In this document: positions 38,008 to 48,162 of the stretch, piece by piece
Position numbering within the stretch: position 1 is the first letter of the stretch
Layout of the letters: each line of letters begins with the position of its first letter
Assembly (NCBI GenBank): GCA_963969495.1
Contig: OZ018329.1
Span: 150,038,502-150,102,501 of the forward strand
Direction of reading: 5' to 3'
DNA from: Ceratothoa steindachneri
Lineage: Eukaryota; Arthropoda; Malacostraca; Isopoda; Cymothoidae
DNA: 64,000 nucleotides
Program-made: the position numbers and the translations under genes
Notes under the pieces: generated by a model
The model's input: the letters and a program-made list of their open reading frames with translations, nothing else
Databases searched by the model: none
Told to the model about the DNA's origin: nothing

Positions 38008-38575
38008 ATATTGTGAAAGTGGTCGAAACTTTATAGGAAAAAGCAAAATCGCGACCAGGCAGCGGATCTTCAATTTACCGACTAGGTAGAAATACTAGAT
38101 CTCGATACAGTGCTGCATAACAACTTAATATATTTGTAACAATTTTGGAGAAACCAGTTTTGTCAGTGCTTAAATTTTGAAGTAGTTATTGTTATTACTG
38201 AATATATTTTACAACCTCTATTTTAATCTCTAAGAAAACAGAAAATATTTGTATCAATGATTCAAAGAAAGAGACTGTTCTTATTGTTTACCTCCTGTTT
38301 GCACCGATCTTCCTATGGGTTATTTTGCCTTGGTTAGTGATATGGTGTGTGGTCTTAAACTCAATATATTGAGATATAGAAATATAAGAGATCATTATTA
38401 CTCATTACAGTTGTTTTGTTAAATTTTATATTCACAATATGAGTGCCTCCAAGTCATTTAATGATTCATCTCATCTTGCTAAAAAAGTAGCTATTGATTA
38501 TGCTCCCTATTTTGAGATAGATTCTCATCAACAGGTGAGTTTTAAATAAATATAGATTTAATATATATCCTAATT
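38008..38575. other. Non-coding stretch
   Basis: AT-rich, no motif recognised. Confidence 0.5.
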
Positions 38576-38663
38576 CAATTATTGGTAATAGTTCAGATTT
38601 GGGGTGCACGGTAGGTGGCGCTGTTAGTAGGCTACAATTTTGGGCTACAATATATCATGACGT

Positions 38664-39575
38664 TGTAGTAGTTTGGTTGTCTGCCTCCCCTTTCTTATGT
38701 CTAATATCTTTCTTCTTTTGCAGAATGTGTGTGTGGATTGTGTGATCACCGTCTTTGCTTTGTGTGGGGGGACCGGTTGATTTCTATTGTGATCCCCCAT
38801 TCATCTGTTTTCGTTTTAGGCGGATTCTTTCAGCTAATATTTTTGTTTAGTAATAGTTTGGAAGTCATTAGTTGCGACTGAAGAAGGAAGAGCCGCCTAG
38901 ATTGAAGATTGTGTGAGAGTGGATATGGTTGAATGTGTTAGGAGTAAAGATGTTTGAGTGTGGCATTGAATAGGTGACTGAATGTGCCTTCTCTTTTCCA
39001 GTTCTGTGGTACCGATTGTCGCCGACATCTGGCTTTCGGAGAAGGCTGAAGCCAATCCTGACCCTTGCAAGTGCGCCTACCTTTTGGGGCGATTTTCTAA
39101 AGTGTGGACCTTGGAGAGCACCTCCCAATCTCCAGGGAGTAATTGGAGCAGCGCCCCAGCAGTTGGGACCAACAAGCGTCCCAGGTACCTGAAATCCTTG
39201 GCTTTGCAGAGTCCTGGGCCCCTCAGAATCCCGCAGAAAGTGAGCCACCTCCCACTTTCTCCAACACTTCTCACTCCATTAGTTAGTTAAGGGTGCACTC
39301 GTCTTTCGCAATATCTTGGTTGTACTATTCATTTGCGTGGCCAAGATCTTATGCAAGGCCTTTTGTTGGTTGGCCAGAGTATTGTAAGGTCATCTGTATA
39401 TATATGTATTGTATTTTGGTTTAGGTTGAGGGTTGTAAAATATTTCTGGTTGATTATTTTGCTATAATTACTGTTTCTAAATTAAAATAGAAAATACTCT
39501 CTCCTTGAATCACTGAGCGGACCTTATTAGGGCAGCGGGAACTTTTGGCTGGGGACGCGCATGCCCGCTGCCACA
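38664..39575 (+). repeat. 5' LTR (912 bp)
   Basis: Starts TGTAGTAGTTTGG and ends GCCACA; closely matches 42181-43201. Confidence 0.93.
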
Positions 39576-39581
39576 TATTTT

Positions 39582-39599
39582 TGGCGCCTGAATAGGGAC
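39582..39599 (+). other. Primer-binding site, tRNA-Lys type
   Basis: TGGCGCCTGAATAGGGAC, six bases after the 5' LTR. It resembles the standard lysine-tRNA primer site with two C-to-T changes. Confidence 0.85.
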
Positions 39600-39652
39600 T
39601 GCCCAGTGGTTTGAGGAAGGAGAGGAGTGAGAGCCTGTGTTTTTTGTCCTTA

Positions 39653-40234
39653 ATGGAGGAAGAACAGATTGGGGCCATGGAGTTGGAGATGAGAGGACTA
39701 AATGAGTTAGTGCGGCAGAAAGACAGAGAAAATGCGCAGTTGAGAGAAGAGAATGATAGTTTGAAAAGGAAAATGAGGGAGATGGAAATGAGAATGGAAG
39801 AGAGGATTAAAGACAGTAAGGTGCAAATGGAGCAGGGAGTGCCAGTAAAGCATGTAGCTGCCGATCTGAATGTGAGCCGTGTGTCACTCTTTAAGCTCAA
39901 AAAGGCAGTCACCACACTCCCTCCCAGCACCGCACTGCCTCGCAAACCTGGCTCTGGGGGCAAGAAGAAGACAACTGCTTGGACTGACAAGGTTTTGCTA
40001 CGTGAGGTGAAGCAGGACCCTTTGATAACAGCGGCTGAATTGAATGGGAAACATCCTCACTTGTTCCACAATGTCATTATTCATACGATCCAGCACCGGC
40101 TACAAAAAGACCTGGGTTTGCCGTGCCACCAAGAAACCGCTACTGACAGAGGGTATGAAGAAAAAACGGCTAGCTTTCGTGAAAAAATATCAAGATTGGA
40201 CACCAGAGCAGTGGAAGAAGGTCATGTGGAGTGA
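39653..40234 (+). pseudogene. Gag coiled coil fused in frame to Tc1 transposase N-terminus
   Basis: ATG at 39653 opens a frame encoding about 57 residues of heptad-rich coiled coil (MEEEQIGAMELEMRG to RMEERIKDSK), presumed gag start of the LTR element. Without a stop it continues at about 39825 into a Tc1-type DNA-binding region: EQGVPVKHVAADLNVSRVSL (first HTH), PRKPGSGGKKKTTAWTD linker, LLREVKQDPLITAAEL and HTIQHRLQKDLGLPC (second HTH). At about 40125 a frameshift moves the rest of the transposase to the next frame, and this frame ends at 40232. Confidence 0.75.
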
Positions 40235-40889
40235 CAAGAGCAGTTTTCGGCTCATCAGGGGTGGCTTGAAAATGGTGCGGCGGCCCAGTGATGTGAGCAG
40301 ATATGACCACCGCTACACCGTGAAGCACTCTGATGACTTCATGGTTTGGGGATGCTTCAGTGGGGAGAAGGGCAGGGGTGGTCTCTATTTCCTCCCCAAG
40401 AATGTCACCATGAAGGGAAAGAATTACATTAAGGTTTTGGAGGAACATCTGCTCCATTTCTACGCTCTCCATGGCTACGACTTTTTTATGCACGATGGCG
40501 CCACTGCACACAAGGCACAAGCTGTCAAAGACTTCCTTAATGAGCAGAACATCAAAGTTTTGGACTGGCCAGGCAACTCACCCGACTTAAACCCCATCGA
40601 AAATGCCTGGAACCAAATGAAAAATGAAGTTAAGTCCCGGCCCACCTCGATCCCCGCCCTGAAGGAGACACTCATTAAGCTGTTGGTGGCAATGGACGGC
40701 TCCTACTTCGAGAATCTTGCCATATCCATGCCCAAGAGGATCCAGGAGGTGTTGGACCCGTGAGAACATGACAAAGTACTAAATGTAAAGAAATGTAAGT
40801 AAAAGGACCCAATAAAACAAACTTAAAATGTACTTTTGTGCTTAATTATCCAAAAATTCTTAATGTTAACATTTCCTTTGCGCCCACTG
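39825..40889 (+). mobile_element. Tc1 transposon, 5' truncated
   Basis: The right end GCGCCCACTG sits beside TA (40890-40891), giving a CAGTGGGCGC-type Tc1 terminus. The left terminus is missing: the coding sequence starts inside the first HTH. Integrase of the host LTR element resumes right after 40891. Confidence 0.75.
40125..40763 (+). pseudogene. Tc1 transposase catalytic domain (DD34E)
   Basis: Continues the transposase after one frameshift: KKPLLTEGMKKKRLAFVKKY, WTPEQWKKVMWSDKSSFRLI (first Asp), then VWGCFSGEKGRGGLYFLP, FFMHDGATAHKAQAVKDFL (second Asp) and WPGNSPDLNPIENAW (Glu). 34 residues separate the second Asp and the Glu, the Tc1 signature. It ends MPKRIQEVLDP* at 40763, the usual C-terminus. 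The catalytic triad is intact, so this is the best-preserved transposase in the window. Confidence 0.92.
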
Positions 40890-40891
40890 TA

Positions 40892-41598
40892 AGAGCAAAT
40901 TTGCATATGCTGCACCTGTGACAAATAAATCTTCATTGACTGTTGCTAGAGAAGTGAGTGAGATAATGTTGCCCATGTGCATGTGTAAGCCTGTGCGAAT
41001 GTTGAGTGACAATGGACCTGAGTTTGTGGGACGTGCTTTTGACGAGATGTTGAGTGAATGGGGAATAGATCATGTGCGAACGACGCTGTATATGCATAGT
41101 GTGAATGGTTTAGCCTAAAGAACGATAAGAACTTTGAGTGAGATGTTACGATTGATGGTGAAAGATGGGAAAGAATGGGATGGATGTTTGGGAAGAGTGC
41201 TTTGGGCGTATATTATGACAGTGCATAATGCGATTGGAATGTCACCATGAAAGTATTTGCTGAACTTTGAATGAATGATTAGGCCACATATGGGACTTAG
41301 TGAGAAGGATCGTGAGTTGTGGAGAAAAGGGAATGAAAGGTTTCAGAGTTTTTCTGTGGGTGATAAAGTACTAAAGGAGATTGAGACAAAAGGTAGACTG
41401 AATGTGGATAAGTTGAAAGAGAAGTTTGAAGGTCCGTTTGTAGTAAGAAAGGTTTGGTCAAATGGGGTAAGTTATGTGATAGTTTGTGAAAGAGAGGATG
41501 GAAGTTTAGATGAACGTAGAGCGCATCAAGGTCAGTTGCGAAAGTGGCGTGAACCTCCTGAATATTTGGTGCAACATCCAGTGAATGAATATCTGTGA
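40892..41598 (+). pseudogene. Gypsy integrase and chromatin-side C-terminus
   Basis: Integrase core of the nested LTR element: SKFAYAAPVTNKSSLTVAREV, RMLSDNGPEFVGRAFDEML (second Asp), WGIDHVRTTLYMHSVNGLA, a stop at 41116, RTIRTLSEMLRLMV, AYIMTVHNAIGMSP, stops near 41248-41271, then 41275-41598 with FSVGDKVLKEI, KFEGPFVVRKVWSNGVSYVI and RRAHQGQLRKW. The first Asp region was lost when the Tc1 region replaced upstream pol. Confidence 0.85.
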
Positions 41599-42004
41599 AA
41601 GAATTGAAGACTGTGAAATGGTGGATGATATAGCTAGTGCTTTAGAGGGGAAGCAGTTAATGTTAGTTGAACATGGAAGGCGGAATCGTAAGAGTAAACA
41701 GTTGAGAAAAGATGAATGGATGGAACAGTTCAGTGAGAGTGATGTGGGAGAGTTTTCTGGATTTGTGTAAAATCGAGATAGAGTATATGATAGAATGTAT
41801 AGTATTTGTAAGTTTCCTTTGAATGAGTCTGAGTCTATGCTAGAGAGTATAAATGGGCTAAGTGCACAATTGGAACAAGAGTCGATAAATGCCATGAAAG
41901 AATGGGAAAGTTTGATGGATGAAGTGGAGAGGTTAGTTGAGGATTTGAGTGAGATTGGTCAGGGAATGTCAGATGTGTGTGTGTTGATGAAGTACATAGA
42001 GTAG
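41585..42004 (+). pseudogene. Unassigned 3' ORF of the LTR element
   Basis: Two frames, 41585-41770 and 41795-42004, follow the integrase. They encode acidic, helical sequence (EDCEMVDDIASALEGKQLML; ESINAMKEWESLMDEVERLV), probably a coiled coil. No envelope features, signal peptide or membrane segment are seen. Function unknown. Confidence 0.4.
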
Positions 42005-42167
42005 GGGCCATGGACAGACATGAGGAGACATTACAACAGATGACAGAGACAGTTGATGGACCTGTGACTAGGAGGAGAGGCAGAGTGAAAGAGTATGACT
42101 GGGTGATGTCGAAAGCATTGTGAATGAATGAAGATGGGGATTGAGACATGGTGAGGTGAGGCGAATT

Positions 42168-42180
42168 TAGCTGGGAGGGA
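42168..42180 (+). other. Polypurine tract
   Basis: TAGCTGGGAGGGA directly before the 3' LTR. Confidence 0.7.
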
Positions 42181-43201
42181 TGTAGTAGTTTGGTTGTCTG
42201 CCTCCCCTTCCCTATGTCTAATCTCTTTCTTCTTTTGCAGAATGTGTGTGTGGATCGTGTGATCACCGTCTTTGCTTTGTGTGGGGGGAGGACTTGATGG
42301 ATTTCTATCGTGCTCCCCCATTCATCTGTTTTCTTTTTAGGTGGATTCTTTCAGCTAATATTTTTGTTTAGTAATAGTTTGGAAGTCATAAGTTGTGACT
42401 GAATAAGGAAGAGCCGCCTAGATTGAAGATTGTGTGAGAGTGGATATGGTTGAATGTGTTAGGAGTAAAGATGTTTGAGTGTGGCATTGAATAGGTGACT
42501 GAATGTGCCTTCTCTTTTCCAGTTCTGTGGTACCGATTGTCGCCGACATCTGGCTTTCGGAGAAGGCTGAAGCCAATCCTGACCCTCGCAAGTGCGCCTA
42601 CCTTTTGAGGCGATTTTCTAAGGTGTGGACCTTGGAGAGCACCTCCCAGTCTCCAGGGAGTAATTGGAGCAGCGCCCCACCGACTGTGACCCAGCAGTTG
42701 GGACCAACAAGCATACCAGGTACCTGATATCCTTGGCTTTGCCGAGTCCCGGGGCCCTCAGAATCCCACAGAAAGTGAGCCACCTCCCACTTTCTCCAAC
42801 ACGTCTCACTCCATTAGTTAGTTAAGGGTGCACTCGTCTTTCGCAATATCTTGATTGTACTATTCATTTGCGTGGCACCCATCTTTCGTGATATCTTGGT
42901 TGTACTATTCATTTGCATGGCCAAGATCTTATGTAATGCCTTTTGTAAATATATACGTGTGGTGGTTGGCCAGAGTATTGTAAGGCCACCTGTATATATA
43001 TATATATATATATATGTATTGTATTTTGGTTTAGGTTGAGGGTTGTAAAGTATTTTGGGTTGATTATTTTGCTATAATTACTGTTTCTAAATTAAAATAG
43101 AAAATACTCTCTCTCCTCAATACCCTCTCCTTGAACCACTGAGCGGACCTTGTTAGTGCCGCGGGAATTTTTGGCTGGGGACGCGCATGCCCGCCGCCAC
43201 A
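42181..43201 (+). repeat. 3' LTR (1021 bp)
   Basis: Longer than the 5' LTR mainly because a ~54-bp block (GTACTATTCATTTGCRTGG region, 42827-42920) is duplicated and an (AT)n tract at 42991-43015 is longer. Confidence 0.93.
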
Positions 43202-43425
43202 ATGTCAGACGGTAGCTTCAGATGTGACCAATTACGGCGTTATATTTTTGTTGTTTTGGGGATTTGTAACTTTTAGTCTGTATTATTTACTAAATATCTG
43301 CGCCTCTGCTCATTTATTGTTTTTTCTAAGTTAGGTAAGGTTTCTTGATGTCTTTTATTGTTTTTTTTTTGTTTTCATATTTTTTGTTTCGCTGTGAACG
43401 ATAACAGCTTATTACTGGCAACGTC

Positions 43426-43450
43426 ATAGCTATAAATAGAACCCGCTTGG
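43426..43450 (+). promoter_or_regulatory. TATA-like box inside the TIR element
   Basis: CTATAAATAGAACCC at about 43431-43445, a strong TATA match with a GACGT-like CRE half site (AACGTCAT) just upstream. An ATG follows at 43469. No long frame follows. Confidence 0.3.
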
Positions 43451-43690
43451 CATTTGTTTCTCTTTCATTATGGCTTTTTTGTGCTCTAGTTGTGCTTCTT
43501 CATTAATCAAATTCGGGTTTAATTTGCATGACGCGAAAAACTTTTAGATTATTTAGAGGCGCATAAACTAATCAGGAAACCTATAAAAGTAAGTATTATT
43601 TGTCATTAGGTTAGGTTTTTCTGCCAGTAAAAAGCTGTTGGAGAAAAAAAGCAGTAAATTCAAGGAGACTGCTTGTGGGGGACATATCAC

Positions 43691-43770
43691 TGCGGAGGAC
43701 CATCCTGTGATGATCCTGAGTTTCAATCAATTGGGGGGGGGGTCTGGGGGGAGGCAGCTCCCCAGTATAT
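43691..43770 (+). repeat. G-rich repeat, copy 1
   Basis: GATGATCCTGAGTTTCAAT, then a run of ten G, GTCTGGGGGGAGGCAGCTCCCCAGTATA. The end forms a hairpin CTGGGG/CCCCAG. Confidence 0.85.
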
Positions 43771-44136
43771 ACTCATATACAAAAAAATATAACGCCGTAA
43801 TTGTTCACATCTGACACTACCGTCTGACATCATAAGACATATATTGTAGCCCAAAATTGTAGCCTTTAAACAGCGCCACCTACCGTGCACCTCGAAACTG
43901 AAGTGTTACCCAATTATTTTTTTTAATAGCATTTATTTAATTACATCAAAATTAAAGCATAAAGGCTGAAACTTCAGAAGATTTATGCCGTGCTTTTGTT
44001 TTAAAAATGGTAATTGTTAAGATTAGCGGTCCCTGATTTTGCGTGCAGAGAATGCATCCTAAAGACAAACTTTTGTTTCAAAATGGCGGGCTTCACCCAC
44101 CCTACCCTCATATCTTCCCTACCCTCATACCCTCCC

Positions 44137-44195
44137 CACACACACCCTCTCCACACACACCCTCTCCACACACACCCTCTCCACACACACCCTCC
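44137..44195. repeat. 15-bp tandem repeat x4
   Basis: CCACACACACCCTCT repeated four times; the minus strand gives the spurious VCVERVCVER frame. Confidence 0.95.
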
Positions 44196-44334
44196 AACTT
44201 AAAAAAAAAAGGTAAATATTTATATTAGCAGCTCGAATGATGGGACGTACTATTGCGTCCGTGTTCCAAAATGTTTCACATTTTGGGAGTACAATTAAGG
44301 AGATGGCTGGTGTGGGGGTAAACAGAATGGGGGA

Positions 44335-44404
44335 CCACACTACAATGATCCTGAGTTTCAATAAATTGGGGGGGGGGGTCTCAAGGGCCTAGCCCCCCAG
44401 TACA
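44335..44404 (+). repeat. G-rich repeat, copy 2
   Basis: AATGATCCTGAGTTTCAATAA, a run of eleven G, TCTCAAGGGCCTAGCCCCCCAGTACATA; homologous to copies 1 and 3. Confidence 0.85.
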
Positions 44405-45300
44405 TAATCCTAATTGTTTATAGATTAATGTCCTAACGTTTACAGAGGTGAATGATTTAAAACCAAATCATGTCAGCGCTTTTAATTGTTTTGCCAATTA
44501 TAAAGGGGGTGGGGTCTGATGTCAGACGACTCAAATGCGCTGGAATATTCCGGCAGGGGGGAACGAAAGGTAAACATACAAAATTCCACTTTTTCGGCCG
44601 AGCCACTAATCTACATATTTACCCCCTAAAAACTTGTAATATTCCTAATTCGAAAGCCAAACATGAGATTGGTAAATGTTGCGAGTATGGGTGGATGTGA
44701 TTCTAGCTTATTTTGGGAGCTATTTTTCAGTGTTTTTCTGCTATCCCACTGGCCAATCACAGATTTGTATTCAGTTCCGTCAATGACCAATCAGAAAGCT
44801 CTATTTATTTCAAGGCTTTTTGTGCTATTTATATTGATTAAAACTAGGTTTTTCTTTTATTTTATGTTTTTTCCCTTATTTCTTTTCTATATATCCTACC
44901 TACCCTATTGCTGACATTTAGTCTTTTTAATTACTTTTTACTTGATTTTCCATTGTTTAATGCTCGATAAAACCATATTTTAGTGTTAATGAAACCTGAC
45001 TTCTTAATTCTGACTAAAAAATGACTTTTTTTTTTTTACTCCATATTGATTCCTCTTCTTTGATTTTTTATAAAGTTTTTTTTACAAACTTCATTTTGAT
45101 TCTTGTTCCAAAAGGATGCATTCAGTATTAGTGTTTTTATTACTATATATGTGTAGTTCAAGAAACACAAATTCTCAGTCTGTAAAAAAAAAACTTCAAT
45201 ACCTTTCCGACTACACTGGTCATATTTAAACACCCACCCACATGTTTTTCACGCCATTAGTCAAAATGTCTTTTTCCTGCATAGTGTGCTCATTAAATTT

Positions 45301-45660
45301 TTAGCATTTAGGTGCTGTTTTATCCCACAATAATAAATGTGTTGCTTTTCTCAAAGCCCATGGGCTATTAAAATCTACATGCAAGTGTCCTAATTGTAAG
45401 AAAGAGCTTATAATGAACAAAAATTGGGTGTTTTGATGCGATAAATTATATATTGACGCTGATGGCAAAGGCAACCCCTGTAAATACAAATCGACAGCTC
45501 GGAAAGGAACTTTTTCTGCTGGGTTCTGCCCCATAATCGAGAACATTGTCATAGTCATGTTTTGGTTTATCGTGAATAGGGTATCTATGACAGTAATAAC
45601 CCGTCTGATGTAAGTATCTACCAACAATTATAATAGTGTAAGAAACAATAGTTGTATTTT
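45301..45660 (+). pseudogene. Possible Merlin/IS1016-like transposase fragment
   Basis: In one plus-strand frame with two stops: FLKAHGLLKSTCKCPNCKKEL (zinc-ribbon half), WVF-stop-CDK, DADGKGNPCKYKSTARKGTF (second half), then FWFIVNRVSMTVI. C-x2-C, DG...C and an R/K-x-GTF run followed by a hydrophobic W/F helix is the N-terminal layout of Merlin/IS1595-type transposases. The catalytic domain is not seen. The call is tentative. Confidence 0.4.
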
Positions 45661-45694
45661 GAGCATTGGCTCATTGTTGGGGATGGCTTTTCAC

Positions 45695-45765
45695 AGGGAT
45701 GTACCTACGATGACCCTGAGTTTCAATCCTTTGGGGAGTCTGGGGGGCACAGCCCCCCAGTATAG
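45695..45765 (+). repeat. G-rich repeat, copy 3
   Basis: CGATGACCCTGAGTTTCAATC then TTTGGGGAGTCTGGGGGG, CACAGCCCCCCAGTATA; a CTGGGGGG/CCCCCCAG hairpin. Confidence 0.85.
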
Positions 45766-46276
45766 AAGCGAAAATCGCCATAAACTTCATAGATTTCAGC
45801 TCAGAAAAAGTAGCCAATAATAAGCTAGGACTCAGATCCGTCCATACTCTACACAATTACCGCATTCTTTACACACAAAATCAGGGGCTGTAATCTTAGC
45901 AATTACCAAAAACAGTACTAATGGTATTTTTAGACCCCATGGTCATCTCAAACCTATCATAAAAATAGACAGACCCAGGGTGTCCTCCAACCCAGAAAAC
46001 CCGGAGAACCTGGAAAAGTCAAGAATTTATAATTGGCCAGGGAAGACCTGGAGAACCTGGAATAGTCAGGGAATTTATAATTGGTCAAGGATAATCTAGA
46101 AAAGTCAGGGAATTTTGACTTACCTACTGTAAATATTTTAAAACAGGGTGTGTAGCAAGTCTTTGTACTTTTTTCAAGTGCTACTTTTAAATATGATAGG
46201 GAAAAACTCGCTTTTTTTTTATTATTGCAAATCAATTTGAAGGATTTTTGACAAAATTTCAGAAAGATATTTCCCA

Positions 46277-46953
46277 TTGATACCATTTTTTTATGAGGAA
46301 CTTTTTTGTTTACTAAAATATATTGGCAAAAGAATTCTGAAAGACAAAGTATATGAGGAAAATAGTAGTTCTTGTAGTGCTTTACTAAAAGCTGATCTTT
46401 ACAAAGGTGATAATCTTTTACATTTCAACGATATAGATTTGTCATTTACTACAAAAACGGCTATTAGAAGCTCACCAAGATGACTAACTGATAAAGAAAT
46501 AAAGTTGCTTGATTTTCTTTCAGAATACCATCATAAAAATAATAGAACGATCCCCCTTGCAGTTTATTATAGTTGAAAGGCTCCAGCTCTTTTTCTCCAA
46601 AGGTCATGATATCATCTAAAGTAAACTGTCAAAGACTCTATTTATTGTTAGAAAACATTACTAAAGTAAATCATAGTAACAGGAATAGAAGCAGATTCCA
46701 TAAAAGTATCTCATTCTAAATTGATTTGAATCCTTTTGTTAAAGAAATATGTCATAATTATGACTTTGAAAAGATTGATTAGATTCATTTTTCTCAACAA
46801 TTATTAAATAGGTTAACATTACAAATGATTATCAAGATTTTGTTAATATAATACAATGTTTAATGGCAATTCCTCAGTTGAAAGAGGATTTTCAATAAAT
46901 AAATATTGCATGGACAGTAATTTACATGATCAGTCATTAGTTGCAAGAAGAAC
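46277..46953 (+). pseudogene. hAT transposase, part 1
   Basis: First frame 46277-46483 (YEELFCLLKYIGKRILK, LLKADLYKGDNLLHF), then LTDKEIKLLDFLSEYH, then broken sequence. Close to the mariner it gives NGNSSVERGFSINKYCM and LHDQSLVARRT, the hAT C-terminal dimerisation signature. The upstream catalytic part is not recognised. Confidence 0.7.
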
Positions 46954-46955
46954 TA

Positions 46956-47895
46956 CGAGGGGCAGTCAATAAGTTTTGAAAGTCGGATATAAGGAAATGA
47001 GATATGAGGAAAAGTGTTTTATTAGTTTTCAATATAACTACCCTCGACTTCAATGCACTTGCGCCACTTGTCCCTGAGGCTTCGAATTCCCGACAACCAG
47101 AAATCTCCCGACTGCTGTTCAATCCACTCCTGAACGGTGAGCTGGACATCTTCATTGTCTCCAAACCGGCGTCCACACAGTGCAGCTTTGAGCTGGCGGA
47201 ATAAAAAGTAATCGCTAGGGGCCAGATCTGGACTGTAGGGGGGGTGGTTGAGCTCCTTGAATCCGCACTCACGCAGGGCAGCTTGTGCAACTCTGGCCTT
47301 GTGGACTTTGACGATGTTGAAGTCAATCATGGGGCATGAGGTTTCTAGGGACCCAACAGGGAGAGACCTTGGTCATGGCCAAATTGTCGTGGATGATGTT
47401 GATAACACTTCCATGTGATATTCCAAGTTCTGGCTCGATTTCTTCGACCTTCACTCGTCGATTTTCGAGGATCATATCCTCCACAGGGGCCACATTGTCC
47501 TCGTTGGTCACGTCTGATGGGTATCCTGGATGTGTCATCTTCAAGGGACTTTCGACCATGGCGGAACTCCCTATTCTAGCAAGCAATGGTTGCATAGGAA
47601 GGGGCGGTGTTGGTGTACACTGCAACCATGCGTTCATGGATCTCTTTTGCATTTTTGCCTTCCTTGGTCAAAAATTTGATCACTGCACGGTGCTCAACCT
47701 TCTCCATTGTTGAAAAATTTGTGATTGACAATCTGCGATCAGCTACTGCTTCTTAAATAGATGAGGCAGGAGCGTGCGGCTGCAGGTCCTGACTTGTCAA
47801 AGTGAGCCTCCATGCTGCAATGACACCCCCACAAACAGCCATCCCCCTTCCTCTGTTTTGCCCTACTGATTCGCAAAACTTTTTGACCTCCCTCG
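46956..47895 (-). mobile_element. Mariner element 2, internally deleted
   Basis: Termini CGAGGGGCAGTCAATAAG and the complement (CTTTTTGACCTCCCTCG), flanked by TA at 46954-46955 and 47896-47897. 940 bp. Same family as mariner 1. Confidence 0.92.
47022..47706 (-). pseudogene. Mariner 2 transposase, deleted
   Basis: Starts at ATG 47706 (MEKVEHRAVIKFLTKEG, in mariner 1 MKKVE). A frameshift follows after AKMQKRSMNAWL. The middle has VEEIEPELGISHGSVINII and NLAMTKVSPCWVPRNL. It then jumps to KVHKARVAQAALRECGF, so the deletion removes both the first and the second catalytic Asp. SPDLAPSDYFLF (third Asp) and VEGSYIEN* remain. The breakpoints differ from mariner 1, so the two deletions are independent. 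Confidence 0.9.
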
Positions 47896-47897
47896 TA

Positions 47898-48162
47898 TAT
47901 GTGATGAAATCAAAGAGATGGATTGGGACCATTCTTGTTTTGAAATAGACGAACAGTTGTTATTAAGCTGTTGTAATGCTTGTGGATATTATAAGGATTA
48001 CCTGGATGAACAAAAGAAAAAGAATATGGAATAAAAGAAAAGCAATGGAAGAAATAAGAGAATTTGAAGAAAAAAAAAAAGGAAATTAATAGAAGAAAAA
48101 GAAAGAGAAGTTCAAATCCTAGAGGACCAAATTCTAACCTGGAAAAAATATTTTTTGTAAAT
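47898..48162 (+). pseudogene. hAT transposase, part 2 (C-terminal tail)
   Basis: Continues the hAT frame after the mariner: CDEIKEMDW, then CGYYKDYLDEQKKK, a stop, and a Lys/Glu-rich tail with EKEREVQILEDQIL ending at TWKKYFL* (48160). Gives the hAT C-terminus after the dimerisation domain. Confidence 0.6.

Larger units (their letters stand above)
38664..43201 (+). mobile_element. LTR retrotransposon nested in the TIR element
   Basis: Two LTRs (38664-39575 and 42181-43201) with TG...CA ends, a primer site, a gag fragment, an integrase and a purine tract in correct order. The 4-bp duplication is ACGT (38660-38663) / ATGT (43202-43205), one mismatch. Protease, RT and RNase H are missing. A Tc1 transposon occupies that place. 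Confidence 0.9.
38584..43910. mobile_element. Long-TIR DNA element interrupted by an LTR retrotransposon
   Basis: Left end GGTAATAGTTCAG...GGTGCACGGTAGGTGGCGC, and right end its inverted counterpart. Pairing continues past the LTR insertion (43202-43260 with 43770-43826, through ATGTCAGACGGTAG and AATTACGGCGTTATATTT). Each arm is about 130 bp and the element without the insert is about 790 bp. No transposase is encoded. GG ends with an 8-bp duplication would suit Merlin, but this is not proved. Confidence 0.8.
38576..43918. repeat. 8-bp TSD CAATTATT
   Basis: CAATTATT at 38576-38583 and 43911-43918 border the long-TIR element. Confidence 0.75.
43919..45290. other. Repeat-rich non-coding stretch
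   Basis: No gene. It holds the 15-bp repeat at 44137-44195, G-rich repeat copy 2, and two CCAATCA boxes (44752, 44787). Confidence 0.5.

Noticed and set aside
44001..44361. Frames with VCVERVCVER or HTPSPHTPSP repeats
   Set aside because: Produced by the 15-bp CA-rich tandem repeat; no start context or family motif.
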